Source of the DNA: Actinomadura graeca
GTDB lineage: Bacteria; Actinomycetota; Actinomycetes; Streptosporangiales; Streptosporangiaceae
Length of the DNA: 64,000 nt
Direction of reading: 5' to 3'
Assembly (NCBI RefSeq): GCF_019175365.1
Contig: NZ_CP059572.1
Location: 4,216,001-4,280,000, forward strand
A program made the translations under genes and the position numbers. This document shows positions 17,585 to 26,294 of the stretch, piece after piece. Position 1 is the stretch's first letter. The number at the start of each line of letters is the position of its first letter. The notes beneath the pieces were generated by a model. That model was not told where the DNA came from, did no database searches, and was given only the letters and a program-made list of their open reading frames with translations.

Positions 17585-18133
17585 GTGGAAGACGATCAGA
17601 CGAGGTTCACCGCCTTGTTCGAGCTCCACTACCCCGACGTCCTGCGCTACGCGTCCCGGCGGATCGACCCGGACCAGGCGCGGGACGTGGCGTCCGAGAC
17701 GTTCCTGACCGCCTGGCGGCGGATGGGCGACGTGCCCGGCGAGCCCGGCGAGGTACTGCCCTGGCTGTACTCGATCGCGCGCAACACCCTCGCCAACCAG
17801 CGGCGCGCCGACCGGCGCAGGTCACGGCTGTGGGCCCGGCTCGGAGGGACGGCGCCCAAGGGGGGCGGCGCCGACCACGCCGGGACGGTGGTGGAGGAGC
17901 TCGCGCTCCACGAGGCCCTCGGGACCCTCCCGGCCCGGGACCAGGAGGCGCTGCGGCTGATCGGCTGGGAGGAGCTGGACGTGGCGTCCGCGGCCGCGGT
18001 CGTCGGCTGCTCGCCGAAGACGTTCGCGGTGCGGCTGCACCGGGCCCGGCGGCGGCTGGACCGCGCGCTCGCCGAGCGGGACGGCCGGGTCCCCGGCGTC
18101 CACCGTCAGATGGCCCCGGAGGAGGCGAAGTGA
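17585..18133 (+). CDS. ECF-type RNA polymerase sigma factor
   Basis: 182 aa. GTG 17585 has AAGGAGG at 6 nt; the upstream TTG 17570 overlaps that site. The sigma-2 region runs from about 10 to 75 (FELHYPDVLRYASRRI, ARDVASETFLTAWRRM, LPWLYSIARNTLANQRR). Sigma-4 follows at about 110-165 (ALGTLPARDQEALRLIGWEELDVASAAAVVG, then SPKTFAVRLHRARRRL). The stop overlaps the start of the next gene (GTGA), so the pair is translationally coupled. The partner has one membrane helix and is the likely sensor or anti-sigma. Group assignment within ECF was not attempted. Confidence 0.9.
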   Translation: MEDDQTRFTALFELHYPDVLRYASRRIDPDQARDVASETFLTAWRRMGDVPGEPGEVLPWLYSIARNTLANQRRADRRRSRLWARLGGTAPKGGGADHAGTVVEELALHEALGTLPARDQEALRLIGWEELDVASAAAVVGCSPKTFAVRLHRARRRLDRALAERDGRVPGVHRQMAPEEAK

Positions 18134-18951
18134 CGAAGCACGGGAACACGTCCGTGGAGGAGACGGTCGCGCACGTCCGGCAGGTGATGGGCCGGGGGAA
18201 CCCGGTCGGCCGGGACGACCTCGCCGGCGCCGCCGGTGACGCCCAGGGCCACCGCGCCCTGGCCCGGATCATGGTGAGCGACCCGGACGCGCCGGCGCAC
18301 AGGCCCGGACGGCGGCGGCGCCGCTGGACGATCGTCCTCGCGGCCACGCTCACCCTGGGCGCGCTCGGCGCCGGGGCGGACGCCGCCGGGGTCATCCCGT
18401 CGGGGGTGGTCAACGCGTTCGGGCGGGCGGAGGACCCCAACAGCGACTGGTCGAAGCTGGACATGTCCAAGGCCAAGAAGGTCATCGAGGCCCGCAACTC
18501 GCGCGGCGTGGTCGTCCAGCTGTGGATGGCGCCCGGCCTCAACGGCTCCGAGTGCACCTACCTGCGCACGGTCGCCCACGAGGACGGCAGCCTCGAATGC
18601 GGGCAGGGCGGCGTGCTCCCCAAGCGGGCGACGCCGGGCGCCGGGACGGACGACCCGCCGCTCCAGGCGACGTTCGGGGACCTCACCGAGGACGAGCTGG
18701 GAGTGCTCGGCCGCGCGCCGGTCTCCACCACGCAGATCCGGGTGACCCTTCAGGACGGGCAGCGGCGGGTCGTCCCGGTGCGGCCGGACGGGTTCTTCAT
18801 GGCGTTCCTCGACCACAGGCCGGGCCCCCGCCCGACCTGGACCGTACCCCCGGAGGACCCCAACGAGGGGTTCGAGCACGCGGACATCGCGGCCGTCGAC
18901 GCCCGGGGGCACGTCCTCGCCGAGATCCGGGAGTACGCGAGCAGCTTCTGA
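18130..18951 (+). CDS. One-TM protein coupled to ECF sigma factor (putative anti-sigma or sensor)
   Basis: 273 aa. GTG 18130 overlaps the sigma stop by 4 nt. A cytoplasmic N-terminus of about 58 residues ends in a basic patch (RPGRRRRR), then one transmembrane helix at about 62-84 (WTIVLAATLTLGALGAG). The extracytoplasmic domain of about 185 residues contains two cysteines (SECTYL, LECGQGG). Topology and gene order fit an actinomycete anti-sigma factor or CU044-type partner protein, but no zinc-binding HxxxCxxC motif is present in the N-terminus, so anti-sigma activity is inferred from context only. Confidence 0.72.
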   Translation: MTKHGNTSVEETVAHVRQVMGRGNPVGRDDLAGAAGDAQGHRALARIMVSDPDAPAHRPGRRRRRWTIVLAATLTLGALGAGADAAGVIPSGVVNAFGRAEDPNSDWSKLDMSKAKKVIEARNSRGVVVQLWMAPGLNGSECTYLRTVAHEDGSLECGQGGVLPKRATPGAGTDDPPLQATFGDLTEDELGVLGRAPVSTTQIRVTLQDGQRRVVPVRPDGFFMAFLDHRPGPRPTWTVPPEDPNEGFEHADIAAVDARGHVLAEIREYASSF

Positions 18952-18960
18952 CCGGACGGG

Positions 18961-18992
18961 AACGGCGCCGCGGACGATGCCGCGGCGCCGTT
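18961..18992. terminator. Hairpin terminator after the sigma operon
   Basis: A perfect 13-bp stem (AACGGCGCCGCGG and its complement) with a 6-nt loop begins 9 bp after the stop at 18951. Confidence 0.7.
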
Positions 18993-19034
18993 GGCGCGAC
19001 AGGCGCCGTTCGGGCGGAAAAAGCCGGGGAAGGG

Positions 19035-19092
19035 TGTCGATCGGGGGCGGGCTCGTTCGCCGTAGTGGGTGAGGGCACCACCTGTGGTGCCC
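19035..19092 (+). promoter_or_regulatory. Candidate ECF42 -35 element and 20-bp palindrome upstream of the DHFR-like gene
   Basis: TGTCGA at 19035-19040 matches the -35 motif reported for ECF42-group sigma factors, and the ECF42 gene lies 1.1 kb downstream. The expected -10 (CGTC or CGAC) is only approximated by CGTT at 19054. A perfect palindrome, GGGCACCAC, CT, GTGGTGCCC (19073-19092), sits just before the ribosome site and could be an operator or a leader hairpin. Confidence 0.45.
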
Positions 19093-19119
19093 GGCGGAGG
19101 ACGAGCGGAGGAGAGAACG

Positions 19120-19767
19120 ATGCGGAACTTGCTGGTCACCGCGTTCGTGTCCCTGGACGGCGTCATGCAGGCGCCGGGCGGGGCGGACGAGGACCGCGAC
19201 GGCGGATTCGGGCACGGCGGCTGGGCGGTCCCGTTCTTCGAGCCGGAGATGATCAAGCTGATGGGCGGGCTGACCGCCCGGGCGGGCGCGCTCCTGCTGG
19301 GACGCGGCACCTACGAGGTCTTCGCCGCGACCTGGCCGCTGGCCGAGGCCGGCGACCCGATCGCGGCGAAGCTGAACGGCATCCCCAAGTACGTCGCGTC
19401 GCGGACGCTGAAGAGCGTCGAATGGCAGAACTCGACGCTGCTGACGGGCGACACGGCCGAGGCCGTCCGCGGGCTCAAGGAGGAGGAGGGCGGCGAGATC
19501 CAGGTGCACGGGAGCGCCGGGCTGATCCAGACGCTCCTCCGGCACGATCTGGTGGACGAGTTCCACGTGCTGGTCTTCCCGGTGCTCATCGGCTCCGGGA
19601 AGCGGCTGTTCGGGGACGGGACGGTCCCGGCCCGCCTCAGGCACGCGGGCACCACGACGTCCGGGACCGGTGTCGTCATCAGCACCTACACCCGGGACGG
19701 CCGTCTCGAATACGGTGCGATGGGCCCGGAGACCGGCAACTGGGAACCGGGCACAGACGGCCGGTGA
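19120..19767 (+). CDS. RibD C-terminal/dihydrofolate-reductase-like protein
   Basis: 215 aa. ATG 19120 has GGAGGAG at 6 nt. The N-terminus MRNLLVTAFVSLDGVMQAPGG is the hallmark of the YyaP/RibD_C family; LLGRGTYEVFAATWP and the C-terminal EFHVLVFPVLIGSGKRLF are also conserved. The family has the DHFR fold and presumably binds NADPH, but its members are rarely true dihydrofolate reductases. It is followed by a YciI protein after 49 nt and then by the ECF42 sigma gene, a common arrangement in actinomycetes, so co-regulation by that sigma factor is likely. Confidence 0.85.
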   Translation: MRNLLVTAFVSLDGVMQAPGGADEDRDGGFGHGGWAVPFFEPEMIKLMGGLTARAGALLLGRGTYEVFAATWPLAEAGDPIAAKLNGIPKYVASRTLKSVEWQNSTLLTGDTAEAVRGLKEEEGGEIQVHGSAGLIQTLLRHDLVDEFHVLVFPVLIGSGKRLFGDGTVPARLRHAGTTTSGTGVVISTYTRDGRLEYGAMGPETGNWEPGTDGR

Positions 19768-19816
19768 CCAGGGCAGCGACGGTGACCGGCGACGAGACGA
19801 GCGGACAGGACCGGCC

Positions 19817-20152
19817 ATGCCGCAGTACGCGATTCTGATCTACGAGGCGGAGACCCCCGGGGGCGTCGCGGACATCCCGCCCGAGGTCATGGAGGCCAAC
19901 CTCCGCGCCGGGGAGCGGATCGAGGCGATGGGCGCGCGGGTCGTCAACGAGCAGGCGCTCCAGCCGAGCTCGGCCACCCGCACGATCCACAAGGGCGGGA
20001 TGGTCACCGACGGCCCGTTCATCGAGAGCAAGGAGGTGATCGCCGGGTTCTTCGTGGTGGAGGCCGCGGACATGGAGCAGGCGGTCGCCATCGGCAGGCT
20101 GCTCCCGATCATGGACGGCGCCGTCGAGGTGCGGCCGCTGCTCACCGGGTGA
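19817..20152 (+). CDS. YciI-family (DGPF) protein
   Basis: 111 aa. ATG 19817 has a weak GACAGGA about 5 nt upstream. It begins MPQYAILIYEAE and contains TDGPFIESKEVIAGFFVVEAAD, the DGPF motif that names proteins partnered with ECF42 sigma factors. The ferredoxin-like YciI fold is small and may be enzymatic; the precise reaction is not known. The stop overlaps the sigma factor start by 4 nt (GTGA), indicating translational coupling and fitting a functional pair. Confidence 0.88.
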   Translation: MPQYAILIYEAETPGGVADIPPEVMEANLRAGERIEAMGARVVNEQALQPSSATRTIHKGGMVTDGPFIESKEVIAGFFVVEAADMEQAVAIGRLLPIMDGAVEVRPLLTG

Positions 20153-21414
20153 CCGGCCGCGGGGACGGCTCGCCCGTCCGGCGCGCGGTCGCCGACGCGC
20201 ACCGCCGCGAGTGGGCCAGGGTGCTCGCCGCGACGGTGCGCGTCGCCCGCGACCTCGATCTGGCGGAGGAGTGCGTCCAGGACGCCTACGTCGCGGCGCT
20301 CGGCGCCTGGACGCGCGACGGCGTGCCGTCCCGTCCGGGGGCGTGGCTGACGACCGCGGCGCGGCACAACGCCCTGGACGCGCTGCGGCGGGCCAGGACG
20401 CTGCGGTCGAAGCTGCCGCTGCTGGTGGAGCCGGAGGGCGAGCCGGAGCCGCACGTCGACCGGCTGCGGCTGGTCTTCCTGTGCTGTCACCCGGCGCTGT
20501 CCGCCGAGGCGCAGGTCGCGCTCACGCTCCGGCTGGCCCGCGGCGTGGCCACGCCCGACATCGCGGGCGTGTTCCTGGTCCCGGTCGCGACGATGGCCGC
20601 CCGGATCACCCGCGCGAAGAAGAAGATCGCGCAGGCGCGGATCCCGTTCCGGCTCCCCGGGCCGGACGAGCTGCCCGCGCGGCTGGACGGGGCGCTCACG
20701 ACCGTCCACCTGCTGTTCACCACGGGTCACACCGCCCCCACGGGCCCCACCCTGACCAGGGACGACATCGCCGAGCGGGCACTCGACCTGGCGCGCATGC
20801 TGACCGGGCTGCTGCCGGACGAGCGGGAGGCGCGGGGCCTGCTGGCACTGCTGCTCGCCAACCACGCCCGGCGCGCCACGCGCACGGCGCCGGACGGGCG
20901 GCCGCTGCTGTTGGAGGACCAGGACCGCGCGCTCTGGGACCGTGACGCCATCGCCGAGGCGGACGGCCTGGTCATCGAGGCCCTCCGCGGCGGCGGGCCC
21001 GGCCGGTTCACCTTGCAGGCGGCCATCGCGACCCTCCACGCGACCGCCCCGTCCTACGACGACACCGACTGGGACCAGATCCTCGTCCTCTACGACGCGC
21101 TGCTGGAGGCGTGGCCGTCGCCGGTCGTCGCCCTCAACCGGACGGTCGCGGTCGCGATGGTCGCCGGGCCGTCCGCCGCGCTGGCCGAGGTCGAGGAACT
21201 CGAACGGGACGGGCGGCTCGCCGCCTACCACTACCTTCCGGCGGTCAAGGCCGACCTGCTGCGGCGGGCGGGCCGCGCGCGCGAGGCCGCCGAGGCGTAC
21301 GGGCAGGCGATCGACCTCGCCGGGAACGACGCCGAACGCGCCTTCCTCGCCGCCCGCCTGGCCGAGACGACCGGGAACGGGACCATCGGAGACGGCGCGG
21401 CCCCCGGCTCCTGA
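20149..21414 (+). CDS. ECF42-group sigma factor with C-terminal helical extension
   Basis: 421 aa, start GTG 20149 overlapping the YciI stop. Sigma-2 and sigma-4 occupy roughly the first 175 residues (RDLDLAEECVQDAYVAAL, WLTTAARHNALDAL, VALTLRLARGVATPDIAGVF). The remaining 240 residues are a TPR-like DUF6596 extension that characterises ECF42 sigma factors and is needed for their activity in the studied cases. These sigma factors lack an anti-sigma factor; control is thought to involve the extension and the DGPF partner. The adjacent DHFR-like and YciI genes are probable targets. Confidence 0.9.
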   Translation: MTGRGDGSPVRRAVADAHRREWARVLAATVRVARDLDLAEECVQDAYVAALGAWTRDGVPSRPGAWLTTAARHNALDALRRARTLRSKLPLLVEPEGEPEPHVDRLRLVFLCCHPALSAEAQVALTLRLARGVATPDIAGVFLVPVATMAARITRAKKKIAQARIPFRLPGPDELPARLDGALTTVHLLFTTGHTAPTGPTLTRDDIAERALDLARMLTGLLPDEREARGLLALLLANHARRATRTAPDGRPLLLEDQDRALWDRDAIAEADGLVIEALRGGGPGRFTLQAAIATLHATAPSYDDTDWDQILVLYDALLEAWPSPVVALNRTVAVAMVAGPSAALAEVEELERDGRLAAYHYLPAVKADLLRRAGRAREAAEAYGQAIDLAGNDAERAFLAARLAETTGNGTIGDGAAPGS

Positions 21415-21558
21415 GGCACCCGGCCGACGGCCCGCCGGGAACACCACCGTTTCCTTCTCCGGCGGACTCGGCTTCTCAGGCGGACTCGGCCCGGACGCCA
21501 CCCGGCGCACCTCGCGCATCGCCCGGATCCGCGCGGCCGGGGGTGGTTAGGTGGGGCG

Positions 21559-23229
21559 GTGACCTCGCCGCACGGTGCGACCGCCCCGAGCGGGTCCCGC
21601 GTGCTCCCGCCGTGGGCGGTGGCGCTCTGCGCGGTGGCCCTGCTGGCGGTGATGGCGGCCGCGATGGTCACCGCGGCCGTCCGGCAGAGCCCGACCATCG
21701 ACGAGCCGGTGTACGCGGCCGCCGCGCTGTCCTACCAGCGGGAGCACGACCTGCGCCTCAACCCCGAGCATCCGCCGCTCGGCAAGCTCGTCATCGCCGC
21801 GGGCGTGGCGTTCGCGCACCCGCGCATGGACGCGGGGTTCGCCGGGACGCAGGAGGACGCCGGGCGCCGCCTGCTGTACGGGTCGGGCAACGACGCGCAG
21901 CGGGTGCTGCTCGCCGCGCGGCTGCCGGTGATCGTCCTGACGCTGCTGTTCGGGCTGGTGGTCTTCGCGTTCGCGTCCGGCCTCGCCGGACGGACCGGCG
22001 GGCTGGTCGCGCTCGCCCTCTACGCGTTCTCGCCGGATGTCGTCGCGCACGGGTCGCTGGCGACCCTGGACGTTCCGGCGGCCGGGTTCCTGCTGACCTC
22101 GGCGTGGCTGCTGTGGCGGGCCCGGAAGCGCCCGCTGCTCTGGCTTCCACCGGCGGGCGCCGCGCTCGGCGCGGCCGTGGCCACCAAGATGACCATGCTG
22201 GCCGCCCTGCCCGTCCTGGCCGCGCTCGCGGCGTGGTCGGCGACGCGTCCCTCCGGCCCGGAGCCGCGCGAGGGACGCCGCGCCTCGCGGCGGGCGCTCG
22301 CCGTCCGCGGCGCCGGGGCCGCGGCCGGGGTCCTGGTCGTCGCGGTCGCCGTGGTGTGGGCGTCCTACCTGGCCGTCGACCCGCGGCTTCGCTGGACGGC
22401 GCCGCCGGGCGTGCCGGACCTCGGCGGCGCGCGCGGTCTCGCCGCCGGCCTGATGCCGTTCCCGCGGCCGTTCCGCGACGGGATGCGCATCCAGTTCGGG
22501 TTCGAGGGCTCGACGTGGACCGGCTTCCTCTTCGGGCGGACCTACCGCGGCTCCCTCTGGTACTACCTGCCCGCCGCGCTGCTGGTGAAGACGCCGCTCG
22601 GCGCGCTGGCGCTGTGGGCCGCCGGTATCGCGGCCATGGCGGCGCGGCGGTTCCGTCCCGCCGCCCCTTACGTGCTCCTGCCCCCGGCGGTCCTGCTGGT
22701 GGCGGCCATGGCCGGTTCACGCGACCTCGGCGTCCGGTACGTCATCGTCGTCCCGATGTTCCTGCCCGTGGCGGCGGCGTGCGCGGTGGCGCTGCCGTGG
22801 CGCGGCGCCGTCCGGTGGCGGTGGGCCGCGGCGGCGCTGCTGCTGTTCGCCGTGGTCAGCTCGCTGCGGACCTTCCCGTCCTACCTGCCGTACTCGAACG
22901 AGGCGTTCGGCGGGCCGTCCAAGACCCATCTGCGCCTGCACGACTCCAACGCCGACTGGGGGCAGGACCTCGGACGGCTCGCCGACCGCCTCCGCGCCCG
23001 CTACCCGCGCGAGAAGGTCTGGCTGGCCTACAAGGGCAGCGGCGTCCCGTCCTACTACGGCATCGATGCCTCCGACCCGTTCGGCGCGCCTCCCGGGCAG
23101 GTGCGCGGGCTGCTGGTGGTGTCCGACAGCTGGATCGCGAAGGCCGACCCACGGCTGATCGCCCTCCTCCGCACGAGCGAGCCCATCGACGACGTCGGCC
23201 ACACCATCACGATCTACCGGCGCACCTGA
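21559..23229 (+). CDS. GT39/PMT-like membrane glycosyltransferase
   Basis: 556 aa, GTG 21559. After TM1 comes SPTIDEPVYAAAALSY, whose DE pair in the first extracytoplasmic loop is typical of GT-C/PMT and ArnT-like enzymes. About ten helices follow, and the C-terminal extracytoplasmic part contains HLRLHDSNADWGQDLGRLADRL, seen in related actinobacterial phospholipid carrier-dependent transferases. It probably transfers a sugar from a polyprenyl-phosphate donor to an unknown acceptor. It is 144 bp downstream of the ECF42 gene with no clear terminator, so read-through is possible. Confidence 0.8.
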   Translation: MTSPHGATAPSGSRVLPPWAVALCAVALLAVMAAAMVTAAVRQSPTIDEPVYAAAALSYQREHDLRLNPEHPPLGKLVIAAGVAFAHPRMDAGFAGTQEDAGRRLLYGSGNDAQRVLLAARLPVIVLTLLFGLVVFAFASGLAGRTGGLVALALYAFSPDVVAHGSLATLDVPAAGFLLTSAWLLWRARKRPLLWLPPAGAALGAAVATKMTMLAALPVLAALAAWSATRPSGPEPREGRRASRRALAVRGAGAAAGVLVVAVAVVWASYLAVDPRLRWTAPPGVPDLGGARGLAAGLMPFPRPFRDGMRIQFGFEGSTWTGFLFGRTYRGSLWYYLPAALLVKTPLGALALWAAGIAAMAARRFRPAAPYVLLPPAVLLVAAMAGSRDLGVRYVIVVPMFLPVAAACAVALPWRGAVRWRWAAAALLLFAVVSSLRTFPSYLPYSNEAFGGPSKTHLRLHDSNADWGQDLGRLADRLRARYPREKVWLAYKGSGVPSYYGIDASDPFGAPPGQVRGLLVVSDSWIAKADPRLIALLRTSEPIDDVGHTITIYRRT

Positions 23230-23279
23230 TCCGCCGGCGGGGGGCGGAGGAGCCGGCCCTGCGGCGCGCACCGTCCGGT

Positions 23280-23298
23280 GGCGACAACTCTTGTTGCC
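23280..23298. promoter_or_regulatory. Inverted repeat upstream of XRE-cupin regulator (candidate operator)
   Basis: GGCGACAA, CTC, TTGTTGCC is an inverted repeat with one mismatch, located 31 bp before ATG 23329. XRE-cupin regulators often repress themselves, so this could be the autoregulatory site. Confidence 0.4.
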
Positions 23299-23328
23299 GT
23301 TTCCGGGATGCCGGGATGGAATGGGGTC

Positions 23329-23946
23329 ATGGAACACGCTCCCGGGATCGCCGGAACGCTCGCCGAGATCGGCCCGCGGCTGAAGCGCCTGCGGACCGGG
23401 CGCGGCGTCACCCTGGCCGCGCTCGCCGAGGCCACGGGCATCTCCAAGAGCACGCTGTCGCGGCTGGAGGCCGGGCAGCGCAGGCCCAGCCTCGAACTGC
23501 TGCTGCCGATCGCGCAGGCCCACCAGGTGCCGCTGGACGAGCTGGTCGGCGCGCCCGAGGTCGGCGACCCGCGCGTCCCGCTCACGCCCCGAGCCGCCAA
23601 CGGCCGGACGGTGGTGCCCCTGACGCGCCGTCCCGGTCCCCTCCAGGCGTGGAAGTCGATCATTCCCGCCGACCAGAACGAGCCGGACCCCCGCACCCAC
23701 GAGGGCTACGAGTGGCTGTACGTCCTGTCCGGGCGGATGCGGCTGATCGTCGCCGACCACGACCTGGTCATGGAGCCGGGCGAGGCCGCCGAGTTCGACA
23801 CCCGGCTCCCCCACTGGTTCGGGCCCGCCGGCGACGAGCCCGTCGAGATCCTCAGCCTGTTCGGCCGCCAGGGCGAGCGCATCCATCTGCGCGCCGCCCC
23901 GCGCTCCCGCCCCCCGGAGCCGTCCCGGGCGGGCGTCACCGCGTGA
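23329..23946 (+). CDS. XRE-family regulator with C-terminal cupin
   Basis: 205 aa. ATG 23329 is preceded by GGAATGGGG. A classic XRE helix-turn-helix lies at about 17-70 (GRGVTLAALAEATGISKSTLSRLEAG). A cupin domain covers about 115-185 (HEGYEWLYVLSGRMRLIVADHDLVMEPGEAAEFDTRLPHWF), with ligand-binding strands but only part of the usual metal set. Such proteins sense a small ligand and usually repress nearby metabolic genes. The 3' end overlaps the convergent gene at 23936 by 11 bp. Confidence 0.87.
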   Translation: MEHAPGIAGTLAEIGPRLKRLRTGRGVTLAALAEATGISKSTLSRLEAGQRRPSLELLLPIAQAHQVPLDELVGAPEVGDPRVPLTPRAANGRTVVPLTRRPGPLQAWKSIIPADQNEPDPRTHEGYEWLYVLSGRMRLIVADHDLVMEPGEAAEFDTRLPHWFGPAGDEPVEILSLFGRQGERIHLRAAPRSRPPEPSRAGVTA

Positions 23947-24274
23947 TCGCGAGCATGTCCTGCGTGCGGGAGACGACCGTGATCTCGTAGGGTGCGGCGC
24001 GTCCCTGCGGGAAGGTGACGCCGATCCGGCCCGCCCCCTGCGCGGCCCAGCGGCCCTGCACCTCGTAAAGCCGGTCGTCGGGGCCCGGACGGCGCTCGAC
24101 GAACGTCCCGTCCGGCCGGAACTCCAGGCCGCCCCGCACCCGCCGCGCCGGGCGGAACCGGTAGGCGGACGGCCGGTACACCTCCGTGGTGCCGGTGTCC
24201 TCCTCGAAGGAGTGCAGCCACGAGCCGGTGACGTCGGGCGGCGCCGCGCCCACGGTGCTCTCGCCCTGGCTCAT
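23936..24274 (-). CDS. Hypothetical protein coupled to M43-type protease
   Basis: 112 aa, ATG 24274 overlapping the protease stop (ATGA). It begins [28 protein letters not shown] and appears all-beta: short alternating strands such as [15 protein letters not shown] and [17 protein letters not shown] resemble a lipocalin or avidin-like barrel fragment. It has no signal peptide. The strict coupling suggests it works with the protease, perhaps as an inhibitor or substrate-binding partner; that is inference only. Confidence 0.7.
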   Translation of the reverse strand: MSQGESTVGAAPPDVTGSWLHSFEEDTGTTEVYRPSAYRFRPARRVRGGLEFRPDGTFVERRPGPDDRLYEVQGRWAAQGAGRIGVTFPQGRAAPYEITVVSRTQDMLAITR

Positions 24275-25464
24275 CGGCCATCACCGGTGACGATGCCGAG
24301 CGCGTCCTGGACCTCGCTGAGAACCTCCCTGAGCAGCCGTTCCACCTCGCTGTCGTGCGCGGCGTGCCCGTTCCCGCCGGTCGCCGCCGCGGCCGGGGCG
24401 GCGGCGGGCGCGGCGGGCGCCGGGGCCGCGGCAGGGGCCTGGGGCGGGACCGAGGGAGCGGCGGGGGCCGCCGCCTCCGAAGGCGCTTCGGCGGCCGGGG
24501 CCGCGGCAGGGGCCTTGGCGGTGCCGACCTGGTGGGCGACGACGAACGACGCCCGGGCCCCCTCCAGGCACGCGTCCATCCGCTCGCTCTGCCCCCGGGT
24601 GAACATGAACATGGCCTCGTCGTCGACGTAGTCCATGTAGTTCATGAACATGTCCCCATTTGGCCCGTTGTCGCAGGTCACGTGGGGGAACGCGGGCTTG
24701 CCGGTATTGGAGGACGCCTGGTTGGGCGTGTCGCCGACGCGGTCGTCGTTGCTGCATGCGCCGTCGTCGTCGCCCCAGATGTGCAGGAGGTCGAGCCAGT
24801 GGCCGATCTCGTGCGTCGCGGTGCGCCCGCCGTCGAAGGGGGACGCGGCGCACCCGGTCGTCCCGAAGGCCGTGTGCAGGATGACCACGCCGTCGGTCTG
24901 CGGCGGGCCGCCGGGGAACTGCGCGTAGCCCAGCAACCCGCCTTGAAGCTGGCAGACCCACAGGTTCAGGAACTGGTCGCTCGGCCACGGGTCGGCGCCG
25001 CCGGTCTCGGCGGCCTTCACCGTGTCGCTCGTGTCGAACCCGTCCCGGTCGGTCTCGATCCGGGTGATCCCCTCCGTCGGGTTCCCGAGCGGGTCCCGGG
25101 TCGCGAGCGCGAACTCGATGCGGGCGTCGGCGACCAGGGGGCGCCACACCTCGGGCACCTGGGACACGTCCGCGTTCGCCGCCCGGAAGTCCCGGTTGAG
25201 GACGTCGATCTGGCTGTGGACCTGGGCGTCGCCGACGTTCTGCTCCGGATGGGCGGGATTGTGGACGACGTGGACGACGACGGGGATGGTCAGCACCTCG
25301 TTGCGGACCGCGCTGCGCCGTCCCGTCTCGTACTGGAGCGCGCGGTTCTCGATGCGCGCGCGCTGGGCGCGGTAGGTCATGCTGTCGTTGAGCAGTCTCC
25401 GGTGGACGAGCATGGTCCCGCAGATGTCGCGCGCCGGGGCCGGGAAATTGGCGGATTGAGTCAT
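24271..25464 (-). CDS. Zinc metalloprotease, pappalysin (M43)-like
   Basis: 397 aa. ATG 25464 with GAAGGGGA at 7 nt. The zinc motif is [11 protein letters not shown] (His218, Glu219, His222, His228), and the Met-turn is MNYMDYVDD at about 274-282, the metzincin arrangement of M43. Residues 60-70 ([10 protein letters not shown]) are the conserved pre-domain strand. No signal peptide or lipobox is visible. The N-terminus holds [12 protein letters not shown]; its Cys15 might act as a cysteine switch. The last 90 residues are Ala/Pro-rich followed by a short amphipathic helix ([16 protein letters not shown]). The substrate is unknown. Confidence 0.88.
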   Translation of the reverse strand: MTQSANFPAPARDICGTMLVHRRLLNDSMTYRAQRARIENRALQYETGRRSAVRNEVLTIPVVVHVVHNPAHPEQNVGDAQVHSQIDVLNRDFRAANADVSQVPEVWRPLVADARIEFALATRDPLGNPTEGITRIETDRDGFDTSDTVKAAETGGADPWPSDQFLNLWVCQLQGGLLGYAQFPGGPPQTDGVVILHTAFGTTGCAASPFDGGRTATHEIGHWLDLLHIWGDDDGACSNDDRVGDTPNQASSNTGKPAFPHVTCDNGPNGDMFMNYMDYVDDEAMFMFTRGQSERMDACLEGARASFVVAHQVGTAKAPAAAPAAEAPSEAAAPAAPSVPPQAPAAAPAPAAPAAAPAAAATGGNGHAAHDSEVERLLREVLSEVQDALGIVTGDGR

Positions 25465-25625
25465 GGCTGGTCCCCTTCGATCGGACGGTGTCGGCCCGTT
25501 CACCCCCGCCACATGTCGGGACGTTCCACCACACTTCCCACCACAAGCCCCATAAAGGGCAAATCCTCACCCAGGCACACCGGTCCCATCCGTCGGCCTG
25601 TCCACAGGGGTTATCGTCGTCGCCC

Positions 25626-26294
25626 GTGACCGAAGCAGACACCAGGACCGCCTACGACGCCGTCGCCGCGCTCTACGCCGACCTGTTCGGCGACGTCGGC
25701 GGGCACCACCCTCTGGACCGGGCCCTGATCGCCGGGTTCGCCGAGCTCGCCGGGGACCCGGTCGCCGACCTCGGCTGCGGGCCCGGCCACCTGACCGCCC
25801 ACCTCAGCGCGCTCGGCCGCACCGCCTTCGGCCTCGACCTGTCCCCGGCGATGATCGCGCTGGCCCGGCGGGCGCACCCGGCGCTGCGGTTCGAGGAGGG
25901 CTCCCTGACCGCCCTCGCCCTGCCGGACGGGTCGGTCGGCGGCGCCCTCGTCTGGTACTCGACGATCCACACCCCGCCCGGACTGCTCCCGGACGTGCTC
26001 GCCGAGGTCCATCGCGTCCTCGCCCCCGGCGGCAGGCTCCTGTTCGGCTTCTACGAGTCCCCCGACACCGTCCGGCCGTTCGACCACAAGGTGACGCGCG
26101 CCTACCGCTGGCCGCTCGGCCGCCTCGCCGGCCTGCTGGAGCAGGCGGGACTCGCCGTGGAGGCCCGCGCGTCCCGCGAGCCCGTGGAGACCGAGCGCTT
26201 CGGCCAGGGCCGCCTCCTGGCCCGCAAGCCACCGGCCCCTCGACCGCCTGCCCCTGGACCGCCTGGCCCTCGCCCACCGGGCCGGGCTCAGTAG
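25626..26294 (+). CDS. Class I SAM-dependent methyltransferase
   Basis: 222 aa. GTG 25626 is the first codon consistent with the family N-terminus (TRTAYDAVAALYADLF); no clear ribosome site, so it may be leaderless. Motif I is VADLGCGPGHLTAHL (about 40-54), followed by GLDLSPAMIALAR and the post-motif HRVLAPGGRLLFGFYE. It belongs to the Methyltransf_11/25 group; substrate unknown. The last 20 residues are a Pro-rich low-complexity tail. The 3' end overlaps the convergent gene by 7 bp. Confidence 0.87.
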   Translation: MTEADTRTAYDAVAALYADLFGDVGGHHPLDRALIAGFAELAGDPVADLGCGPGHLTAHLSALGRTAFGLDLSPAMIALARRAHPALRFEEGSLTALALPDGSVGGALVWYSTIHTPPGLLPDVLAEVHRVLAPGGRLLFGFYESPDTVRPFDHKVTRAYRWPLGRLAGLLEQAGLAVEARASREPVETERFGQGRLLARKPPAPRPPAPGPPGPRPPGRAQ

